DNA of 12,917 nt, taken from positions 1 to 12,917 of the forward strand of contig JAITCJ010000092.1 of NCBI GenBank assembly GCA_031283145.1, in the 5' to 3' direction. Origin of the DNA: Holophagales bacterium (GTDB lineage: Bacteria; Acidobacteriota; Holophagae; Holophagales; Holophagaceae). This document shows positions 7,507-12,917 of this stretch, piece by piece. How positions within the stretch are numbered: the first letter of the stretch is position 1; each line of letters begins with the position of its first letter. A program made the position numbers and the translations under genes. The notes beneath the pieces were generated by a model, which was given only the letters and a program-made list of their open reading frames with translations, searched no databases and was not told the origin of the DNA.

Positions 7507-8277
7507 CTACCACAGAATCTCCTTCCAATATTTTTTAATCCGGCTTTCTTTCGCCGCGTTGGCAATTTTTCTTTTCTCGCCTGTGGTTACAATATCGTCT
7601 GATATAATGTTGTTTGGATTTGCCGGGTCAATTATTCTTACCGTTTGTATGTTATCTTTTAGATAGCCGAGCAGTGACATAAAATTTTTGTCATGTTCTG
7701 TTGTTGTCTTTTGTTTCAGCGCTTCTATAGTTACTAGTTCAAGAAATATCGAAGGGAACAATAACCTGTGACAATGGCGCCATATTTTTGCCGCCACAAT
7801 TTCGGGAATCAAGTTTGAATTTTTTACTATGTTGATATGTTTATCAATATTTGTTTGAATCCAAGTATCTTCCTTGCTTTTATATAAACTGTGGTCGCCG
7901 TGATAATCGCTTTGTCTCTGACCTGGTATTAAATCAACATTCATGCCGCCAAATCTTACTCCAATTGAAACATCTTGTTTTACACAAACGGTAGCTTTTG
8001 AGCTAAAAAAATCAAATAATGAATTATATATATTTTTGAGCGTTTCTGTATTTGATGAAGACAAATAAATAAATATATCCATATCAGATCCCGACGATAT
8101 AGCAGTCCCTTTGGCGCGTGAACCTGACAATTTAACGTCTGTCAGCGAATAATGATTCCGATACGCCCACGATGTAATATGCTGTTCAAGCGGGTCGAAT
8201 ATTTTTTCTTTTGTCAATTTGTCTATACCGGCAGTATGTTGATATTTCTTATTTATTTGTTCGATGTAATTTGCCAT
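7507..8277 (-). CDS. CD-NTase/OAS-like nucleotidyltransferase, copy 2
   Basis: Also 256 residues, it aligns to copy 1 without a gap; my count is 181 of 256 identical (about 71%). The catalytic set is intact: GSRAKGTA (52-59), D65 and D67 in DMDIF, and D115 in MNVDLIPG. The C-terminal segments KIWRHCHRL, LLGYLKDNI and RIIDPANPNN are nearly unchanged. Differences cluster at residues 87-106 and 121-126, around the third catalytic Asp, while the C-terminal 60 residues change little. This suggests two working enzymes with different substrate or activator surfaces, not a copy in decay. It is the first gene of the pair on the - strand, with AGGAG 11 bases before its ATG. No Cap2/Cap3 homologue and no membrane, patatin or HNH effector typical of CBASS is recognisable nearby. 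Confidence 0.93.
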   Translation of the reverse strand: MANYIEQINKKYQHTAGIDKLTKEKIFDPLEQHITSWAYRNHYSLTDVKLSGSRAKGTAISSGSDMDIFIYLSSSNTETLKNIYNSLFDFFSSKATVCVKQDVSIGVRFGGMNVDLIPGQRQSDYHGDHSLYKSKEDTWIQTNIDKHINIVKNSNLIPEIVAAKIWRHCHRLLFPSIFLELVTIEALKQKTTTEHDKNFMSLLGYLKDNIQTVRIIDPANPNNIISDDIVTTGEKRKIANAAKESRIKKYWKEILW

Positions 8278-8319
8278 GTTTTATTTTACTCCTTTTTCTA
8301 TGTCTATGAGTTTTTCAAC
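8278..8319 (-). repeat. Conserved leader, copy 2, upstream of nucleotidyltransferase 2
   Basis: The - strand reads GTTGAAAAACTCATAGAC, then ATAGAAAAAGGAGTAAAATA and AAAC before the ATG, the counterpart of 7445-7487. It carries the AGGAG ribosome binding site. Similarity between the two leaders ends just upstream of GTTGAAAAAC, which marks one end of the duplicated unit. Confidence 0.7.
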
Positions 8320-8473
8320 TTGTGGAGATCACTTCTATCTCTATGACAGATTTACTTTCCGCGATGTTGAGCGTGGATGGGGCAATTTTGTTCCGCCATG
8401 TAATGAGGATTATCTGATCAATAAACATACGCTTTAACTGTGTTGTGACGGGCAGGTTGTCGGATATTTGCAT
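8315..8473 (-). CDS. Uncertain 52-residue ORF between hisS and the nucleotidyltransferases
   Basis: The ATG (8471-8473) is 9 bases after the hisS stop on the same strand, and the frame ends at TGA (8315-8317) just before the nucleotidyltransferase leader. It starts MQISDNLPVTTQLKRMFIDQ, has an IILITWRNKI segment and ends SVIEIEVISTS. No clear Shine-Dalgarno sequence precedes it, so translation would depend on coupling to hisS. The opposite strand in the same codon register is also open (8300-8437, 45 codons, containing DRFTFRDVERGWGNF), and I cannot decide which, if either, is real. It may also be a remnant of a larger gene. No family recognised. Confidence 0.28.
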   Translation of the reverse strand: MQISDNLPVTTQLKRMFIDQIILITWRNKIAPSTLNIAESKSVIEIEVISTS

Positions 8474-8482
8474 ATTTTGACG

Positions 8483-9736
8483 TCACAGCTCAAATTTTTC
8501 TATGCTGTACATAACGGAATCTAGGTTCCAGGTTTCCTGAGTACCTTGTGTTAAGTCCTTAATGGTTATAACCCCTTGTTCGATTTCGTTGTCGCCAAGG
8601 ATCATAGCTAATTGGAAGCCCTGTCTGTTTGCGGTTTGTAGAGCCTTTTTCAAGGCCGCGTTTCTGGTTTCCAGTTGCACGCGTACGCCGGCCTGCCGCC
8701 ATTCTTTTGCTAAAATCATCGCTCTTATCGCCGCGCTTTCGCCCACCGGAATCAGCAGAATCGGCTTTTTGTCGGGCGCGTTGTTGTGGATTGTCTGCAT
8801 CAATATCGCCAAACGGTCTAAACCAATGGCCCATCCAAATCCCGGAACTTCCGGCCCGCCCAACTGCTTGACTAGGCCATCATAGCGGCCGCCACCCAAC
8901 AGCGCGCTTTGAGCGCCCAAATCTGAACTCAGCACTTCAAAAGCCGTCCTGGTGTAGTAATCAAGGCCGCGGACAAGCCTTGGATTGTCCTCAAACGGGA
9001 TTTCAAGAGCGGTGAGTATTGCTTTCAGTCTAGCGTGGTGCTTGACGCTGGCTTCATCCAAAAAATCAGTAATTAGGGGATGCCCTTCCAGTGCCGCCTG
9101 GCATGTCGGAACCTTGCAATCCAGTACGCGCAATGGGTTTTCCTGAATACGGCGATGGCAATCCGCGCAGAATTTTGATTCCGATTTGTCAAAAAAATCG
9201 CGCAGAGCCTTATGGAAAGCCGGCCTGCACTCCGGAGTTCCAACGCTGTTGATGCTGAGCGTCAATTTGGTCAGGCCAAGCCCTTGCAACAGATCGAAGA
9301 GCAATACCAAATTCTCAGCGTCGGCTTCCGGCGCGGCCACGCCAAAAATTTCCGCGCCAATTTGCCAGAACTGACGGTAGCGTCCCGCCTGCATACGCTC
9401 GTAGCGAAACATAGGCCCAATGTAATACAAACGCTTTGGATCGTTTGTCTCAAAGAATTTATTTTGTATGGCAGCCCTTACAACCCCGGCTGTATTTTCG
9501 GGGCGCATGGCCACATGGCGGCCGCCCTTATCAATAAAGTCATACATTTCTTTGTTTATAATGTCGGATGATTCGCCAACGCTACGTTTAAAAACTTCTA
9601 TTTCTTCTAATACCGGTGTGCGAATTTCTTCATATCCGTGCCGAGCCATAGTTTGATGGGCTATCGCCTCAATCCACTGAAACCACCGCAACTCTGCGCC
9701 AAATAAATCCCTGGTGCCTTTGACTGCCTGGGTCAT
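8483..9736 (-). CDS. hisS: Histidyl-tRNA synthetase
   Basis: This class II aminoacyl-tRNA synthetase charges tRNA-His with histidine in the cytosol. At 417 residues it matches the bacterial family (E. coli 424). Visible landmarks: KGTRD (6-10), RPENT (78-82), motif 2 FRYERMQAGRYRQF (110-123), the histidine-specific HisA loop RGLDYYTRTAFE (256-267), GGRYD (283-287) and motif 3 GFGWAIGLDRL (299-309). The anticodon-binding domain follows from about residue 325. Four cysteines (C190, C193, C207, C212) lie in the insertion domain, as in many bacterial HisRS. The start is supported by GGAGGA (complement of 9746-9751) 9 bases upstream. No T-box leader is visible. The gene is divergent from the amidase gene across a 274-bp gap, and its stop codon forms part of a TGACGTCA palindrome at the edge of the accessory block. 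Confidence 0.98.
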   Translation of the reverse strand: MTQAVKGTRDLFGAELRWFQWIEAIAHQTMARHGYEEIRTPVLEEIEVFKRSVGESSDIINKEMYDFIDKGGRHVAMRPENTAGVVRAAIQNKFFETNDPKRLYYIGPMFRYERMQAGRYRQFWQIGAEIFGVAAPEADAENLVLLFDLLQGLGLTKLTLSINSVGTPECRPAFHKALRDFFDKSESKFCADCHRRIQENPLRVLDCKVPTCQAALEGHPLITDFLDEASVKHHARLKAILTALEIPFEDNPRLVRGLDYYTRTAFEVLSSDLGAQSALLGGGRYDGLVKQLGGPEVPGFGWAIGLDRLAILMQTIHNNAPDKKPILLIPVGESAAIRAMILAKEWRQAGVRVQLETRNAALKKALQTANRQGFQLAMILGDNEIEQGVITIKDLTQGTQETWNLDSVMYSIEKFEL

Positions 9737-9791
9737 ACAACTAATTCCTCCACTATAAGATTAGAACATTTTTCGCTTGAAATGCTTGCTC

Positions 9792-9838
9792 ATAGTAGTT
9801 CCATATCAAAATTGCGTTACGGAAAATATTTAAGATGG
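9792..9838 (+). repeat. Intergenic repeat, copy A
   Basis: Starting at ATAGTAGTTCCATATCAAAA and continuing TTGCGTTACGGAAA, this segment matches the repeat at 12796 at 29 of its first 34 positions by my count. A weaker match continues through TATTTAAGATGG with a small gap. Both copies have the same orientation and lie upstream of a - strand gene. The origin is unknown: it could be a small mobile repeat or a remnant of an insertion sequence end. Confidence 0.6.
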
Positions 9839-9898
9839 TTCGAGCATAGCTCTTTGTTGCTTTCACGCGGCGCCAAAGCCAACGGCGATTTGACTCCC

Positions 9899-9910
9899 TT
9901 CCATATGGAA
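9899..9910. promoter_or_regulatory. 12-bp perfect palindrome
   Basis: TTCCATATGGAA is fully self-complementary. It lies directly upstream of the candidate -35 element of the amidase gene, a place where an activator or repressor dimer could bind. There is no further evidence for a bound protein. Confidence 0.35.
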
Positions 9911-9924
9911 TTGCCATAGATGAC

Positions 9925-9990
9925 GTGTATCGGCTATGCTTAATACGTAAGCTGGCCTCAAATACAAGGCCGATTGCGCAGCCGATATAT
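9925..9990 (+). other. Nested inverted repeats that could fold as a three-way junction
   Basis: An outer stem ATCGGCT (9929-9935) with AGCCGAT (9980-9986) extends outward by four more pairs, two of them G-U. It encloses two small stems: GCTTA/TAAGC (9938-9942 with 9948-9952) and GGCCT/AGGCC (9954-9958 with 9967-9971). It ends just before the amidase ribosome binding site. If transcription starts upstream of 9925 this could be a leader RNA structure, but the better promoter candidate would start inside it. No known riboswitch class is recognised. Confidence 0.3.
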
Positions 9991-10010
9991 TTTTACGAGG
10001 CGCCAAAATT

Positions 10011-10835
10011 ATGTCTCTCTTGTTTGGCATCAAGCAAGTAGCCGCTTTCGCGCTTTTGGCGATGGGAACCGCTTTAGCCGCCGACGCGCCCAGACAGGTC
10101 ATCGTAATGATAGACGCGGGACATGGAGGCAGCGACTCCGGAGCTTTGGGACCCAACGAGGCGCCAAAGAAAAAAGGGGCAAAACCACTGAAAAGGCTGA
10201 TGGAAAAGAACTTGACTCTGCAATTAGCCAAACTGTTGGGAAATCAACTCAAAAGCCAAAACTGCGTTGTCTGCTACACGCGCGCCACCGACGTGGCTGT
10301 GCCTTTGGCGAACAGGGCAAAAGCCGCTAACGATGTTGGCGCGGATATATTTGTAAGCATTCACTTAAACGCTTTTAGAAACAAGAACGCGAGAGGCAGC
10401 GAAGTCTTTTTTCTCAGTCTTGGGCCGGTTGACGCGGAACTTCAAGCACTGGCGGAAGCTGAAAACGAGACTGGGACATCAAGTCAAGATACAGATCTAG
10501 AAGAAACGGATATCGTAGCGAGAATACTTGAGGATTTAGCGCAAAGAGCCTATTTGCGTGAATCAGAACGAATGGCCGTTTTTATACAGACGGAACTCAA
10601 CCGCCTGGCCGGTATCAAAGAACGGGGTGTAAAACAGGCTCCATTTACGGTACTTCGCATGGCGGCAATGCCCGCTGTTCTCGTGGAAATTGTTTTCATC
10701 TCAAATCCAACTGAATCCGCAAAGCTGCGCGACCCGGCCTTTTTAAAGTCCGCCGCCAACGCTATTGCAAAGGGGATTCAGAAATACATAGAATCCACAG
10801 GCAACAGCAGTACCAGGCGAAAAGCAACAACATAA
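10011..10835 (+). CDS. N-acetylmuramoyl-L-alanine amidase (Amidase_3), secreted
   Basis: This 274-residue zinc amidase cuts the bond between N-acetylmuramic acid and the peptide stem of peptidoglycan, usually for daughter-cell separation or wall turnover. Residues 1-24 form a signal peptide (Lys8, hydrophobic core, GTALAA), so it acts in the periplasm. The Amidase_3 domain fills the rest: zinc ligands H38 (IDAGHGG), E65 (MEKNL) and H118 (VSIHLNAF), and catalytic E226 (VLVEIVFISNP). There is no N-terminal AMIN domain and no C-terminal LysM or SPOR domain, so it is a minimal AmiA/AmiC-type enzyme. The segment after H118 (GSEVFFLSLG onward) contains a long acidic insertion (about 148-170) where AmiC-type enzymes carry the autoinhibitory helix that depends on an EnvC/NlpD-type activator. 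The start is supported by GAGG 10 bases upstream and by the signal peptide. It converges on htpG with 4 bases between stops. Confidence 0.96.
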   Translation: MSLLFGIKQVAAFALLAMGTALAADAPRQVIVMIDAGHGGSDSGALGPNEAPKKKGAKPLKRLMEKNLTLQLAKLLGNQLKSQNCVVCYTRATDVAVPLANRAKAANDVGADIFVSIHLNAFRNKNARGSEVFFLSLGPVDAELQALAEAENETGTSSQDTDLEETDIVARILEDLAQRAYLRESERMAVFIQTELNRLAGIKERGVKQAPFTVLRMAAMPAVLVEIVFISNPTESAKLRDPAFLKSAANAIAKGIQKYIESTGNSSTRRKATT

Positions 10836-10839
10836 TTGG

Positions 10840-12723
10840 CTATAACTCAAGCTCTTTCGCCGCCATTGCGTTGATTCTGGCTAAAAAAGCCGTTGGATCA
10901 GACAGCCTAGAGCCTTCCGCTATAAGAGCCTGATCCAGCAAAAATTGACCATATTGTTTAATCCTGGGATCATCAGGCGATGATTGATAACGATTGAACA
11001 ACGCTTTAACGGTGGGATGTTCCGGATTGAGTTCCAACACGCGCGGACTGGCTCCATGCCCCTGACCGATACGGGCCATCAACTGCTCCATGCGCGGATC
11101 CATAGCGTCATCCGCAGCAACCAGGCAGGAAGCGCTCTCTTTCATGCGCGTGGAAAGACGGACGTCTTTCAATGCGGTCAGCTTTGACTTGAGGCTGTCT
11201 AACAGAGGTCTGTACGCCGTTGCCGCTTCTTCCAGCCACTTGCGGGTCTCAGGCATTTCAGGCGCGTTGCGGTCAGCCGCTTTAAGGGCTTTTGATTTAA
11301 ACTCTGTAAGCGATGGCATTACAAATGGATCCATCGGGTCTGTCAACAGCAGAACATCCCAATTCAAGTGTCTGAATGCCTCCAAACACGGATTCACGGC
11401 AAGAGCCGCGCGATCCTCACCGGACAAATAATAGATCTCATTTTGCGCTTCCCGCAAAGCGGCCACATATTCACTCAGCGTAATCAATTGACCCGGCTCG
11501 CCATTCAAGTGTTCAAACAGAAGCAGGTTGGCAATAGTCTCGCGGCGCTCATAATCACGCGCCAGACCTTCTTTGATAAATTGACCCAATTCATTGAACA
11601 GCAACTCAAAGGCGAGCCTGTCATCAGACTTTAGCTCCTCAAGCGCTTTCATAACATGCTTGACCAGACTTTTGTGAATCTTGTCCAACAGCGGATTTTG
11701 CTGCAACATCTCGCGGCTGACATTCAACGGCAGATCAGGGCAATCGACCACGCCCTTTACAAAGCGGAGCCACTGCGGAAGCAGCGATTCACACGGATCC
11801 TGAATCAAGACCCTGTTGATGTATAGGCGCGGACCGGCTTTGACGTCGCCAAACTGCAAATCCCAGCTTTTACGCTTTGGCAAAAACAACAACGCCTTAA
11901 AAGAAACAGTACCTTCAGCGTGGATATGCAGAATTTTCGCAGGGGAATCAAAATCATTTGATATTTGATGATAAAAAGAGGTGTATTCTTCTTCCGTAAC
12001 ATCCTGTTTGCTTCTCAACCAAAGGGCTTTGCGGCTGTTCAGCGTTTCATCTTCTGTTTTCGCGGTTTCGCCATCCTTGGATTCCGCCGCCATCACAATC
12101 GGGTGTTCTATAAAATCGCTGAATTGTTTGACAAGACTGCGGATTCGCCATACATCCAAAAAATCTCTCTCTGCTTCCTTGAGATACAAAATGATGTCAG
12201 TCCCACGACTATCGCGCTGAGCGCCGCCAATAGTGAACTCGCCCTGGCCGTCAGATTCCCAGGCGACAGCTTCATTTGCGCCGGCAGCCTTAGAAATCAC
12301 ACTGATTTTATCGGCTACCATGAAAGCGCTGTAAAAGCCGACGCCAAATTGTCCAATCAGTTCCGGACGCTGAGCTGCGTCAACAGATTTCAACTGATCT
12401 ATAAACATCCTAGTGCCGCTCTTTGCGATGGTACCCAGATTTTCGATTATCTCAGCACGTGTCATGCCAATGCCGTTATCCGAAACTGTCAGCGTCCCAA
12501 TAGATTTATCGGGCGTTACGCGGATCTTCCAATCGCGGTCATCGTCCGCGAGCGCCTCGTTATCCAAGCTGTTGAAGCGTACCTTGTCTATGGCGTCGCT
12601 GGCGTTGCTGAGCAGCTCCCTTAAGAAAACCTCCTTGTGGGAGTAGAGCGAATGAGTAATCAAATGCAGGACTTGCTTGAGTTCGCTCTTGAAGGAGAGT
12701 GTCTCGCTGTTGTTCTGATTCAT
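10840..12723 (-). CDS. htpG: HtpG, Hsp90-family ATP-dependent chaperone
   Basis: This 627-residue cytosolic chaperone shows the GHKL ATPase motifs: ELLSNASDA (E36, N40), DNGIGM (D82) and GQFGVGF (124-130), then a GTDIILYL segment. The middle domain carries FDSPAKILHIHAEG, LFLPKRKSWDL, INRVLIQDP and LPLNVSREMLQ. The C-terminal dimerisation domain follows from about residue 500. Length matches the family (E. coli 624). The frame is open to an ATG at 12828, but I chose 12723: it begins MNQNNSETLSF, the normal HtpG N-terminus, and has GGAG (complement of 12733-12736) 9 bases upstream. The longer versions would also run through the promoter. No CIRCE operator is visible upstream. Confidence 0.98.
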   Translation of the reverse strand: MNQNNSETLSFKSELKQVLHLITHSLYSHKEVFLRELLSNASDAIDKVRFNSLDNEALADDDRDWKIRVTPDKSIGTLTVSDNGIGMTRAEIIENLGTIAKSGTRMFIDQLKSVDAAQRPELIGQFGVGFYSAFMVADKISVISKAAGANEAVAWESDGQGEFTIGGAQRDSRGTDIILYLKEAERDFLDVWRIRSLVKQFSDFIEHPIVMAAESKDGETAKTEDETLNSRKALWLRSKQDVTEEEYTSFYHQISNDFDSPAKILHIHAEGTVSFKALLFLPKRKSWDLQFGDVKAGPRLYINRVLIQDPCESLLPQWLRFVKGVVDCPDLPLNVSREMLQQNPLLDKIHKSLVKHVMKALEELKSDDRLAFELLFNELGQFIKEGLARDYERRETIANLLLFEHLNGEPGQLITLSEYVAALREAQNEIYYLSGEDRAALAVNPCLEAFRHLNWDVLLLTDPMDPFVMPSLTEFKSKALKAADRNAPEMPETRKWLEEAATAYRPLLDSLKSKLTALKDVRLSTRMKESASCLVAADDAMDPRMEQLMARIGQGHGASPRVLELNPEHPTVKALFNRYQSSPDDPRIKQYGQFLLDQALIAEGSRLSDPTAFLARINAMAAKELEL

Positions 12724-12760
12724 GGCGTTTATCTCCGTAAAACATTCCATCACGCATAAT

Positions 12761-12789
12761 ATGCTATCATAAAATTGCGCGTATGTCAA
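12761..12789 (-). promoter_or_regulatory. Sigma-70-type promoter of htpG
   Basis: On the - strand, a perfect -35 TTGACA (complement of 12784-12789), a 17-base spacer and TAGCAT (complement of 12761-12766, 4 of 6 to consensus) lie 37 bases upstream of the htpG start. The spacing is ideal, and this is the clearest promoter in the window. The intergenic repeat begins only 6 bases further upstream. Confidence 0.65.
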
Positions 12790-12795
12790 GTGTTT

Positions 12796-12840
12796 ATAGC
12801 AGTTCCAAATCAAAATCGCGTTCCGCAAATTTTAATGTGG
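12796..12840 (+). repeat. Intergenic repeat, copy B
   Basis: Starting ATAGCAGTTCCAAATCAAAA and continuing TCGCGTTCCGCAAA, this is the counterpart of 9792-9838 in the same orientation. It lies immediately upstream of the htpG promoter. The remaining bases to the window end (12841-12917) hold no ORF or signal that I recognise. Confidence 0.6.
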
Positions 12841-12917
12841 AAGATTTTGGGGTCGTCTCCAAGAGCTATAAATTAATTTTTTGCGACAGACTTTACCGAA
12901 TCAGCAACTATCCGTAA

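Larger units (their letters stand above)
9737..10010. promoter_or_regulatory. 274-bp divergent gap between hisS and the amidase gene
   Basis: This gap should hold the promoters of both genes. It contains a repeat copy (9792-9838), a 12-bp palindrome TTCCATATGGAA (9899-9910), a possible sigma-70-type promoter for the amidase gene (TTGCCA 9911-9916, 18-base spacer, TATGCT 9935-9940), a nested inverted-repeat structure (9925-9990), and the amidase ribosome binding site GAGG (9997-10000) 10 bases before its ATG. I see no convincing promoter for hisS and no ORF or RNA gene. Confidence 0.5.

Noticed and set aside
9737..9800. T-box riboswitch in front of hisS
   Set aside because: No T-box consensus, specifier loop or terminator/antiterminator pair is visible in the hisS leader.
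9837..9852. GGTTCGAG as the T-arm of a tRNA
   Set aside because: The flanking bases form only three of the five T-stem pairs, and no acceptor, D or anticodon arms can be placed around it.
9929..9986. 7-bp outer stem with inner hairpins as a tRNA cloverleaf
   Set aside because: At 58 bases it is too short, with no T-loop consensus and only two inner stems.
10836..10839. Terminator between the convergent amidase and htpG genes
   Set aside because: There are only four bases between stops, and I see no hairpin with a U-tract in or around the gap.
12724..12828. N-terminal extension of HtpG from the upstream ATG codons
   Set aside because: The extension would translate through the TTGACA-17-TAGCAT promoter and adds 35 residues not seen in HtpG. 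The ATG at 12723 has its own ribosome binding site.

Overview
The window looks like chromosomal DNA from a diderm (Gram-negative-type) bacterium of middling GC content. This rests on HtpG, a secreted Amidase_3 cell-wall hydrolase, HisRS, CoaE and TldD, all with intact motifs. I cannot name the phylum from sequence alone. There is no rRNA, tRNA, CRISPR array, recognisable transposase or integrase. TGA serves as a normal stop for several genes here, so the standard code applies.

Left part (1-2660) is a restriction-modification segment. It holds a large MmeI-family type IIG/IIL restriction-methylation enzyme, cut at its 5' end by the window edge. A 41-codon stub of a Dam-like (D12-class) adenine methyltransferase follows, broken off inside its AdoMet-binding motif. 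Only ten bases further on is a coaE-tldD reading frame (2670-4784), in which dephospho-CoA kinase and the TldD metalloprotease subunit are joined without an intervening stop. An internal ATG with a good Shine-Dalgarno sequence suggests TldD may also be made separately. A 31-codon ORF overlaps the tldD stop.

Middle part (about 4877-8480) is an accessory block. On the + strand is an HTH-phospholipase-D-type nuclease frame interrupted by one in-frame TGA. On the - strand are a tandem pair of CD-NTase/OAS-like nucleotidyltransferases (about 71% identical, both catalytic triads intact), a strong 19-bp hairpin right after the second, and then an alanine-rich protein of the 'putative immunity protein' (Imm5-like) type. 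The nucleotidyltransferase genes are visibly more AT-rich than the surrounding housekeeping genes. An uncertain 52-codon ORF sits between them and hisS.

Right part (8483-12723) is housekeeping: hisS (-), a divergently placed N-acetylmuramoyl-L-alanine amidase gene (+), and htpG (-), which converges on the amidase gene with only 4 bases between stops. Related intergenic repeats of about 30-47 bp lie in at least two, possibly three, of the gaps.

The best candidate for an undescribed system is the 4.9-8.5 kb block: paired nucleotidyltransferases, an immunity-like protein and a broken HTH-PLD nuclease, with no recognisable CBASS effector or Cap2/Cap3. That these genes work together is inference from adjacency only.
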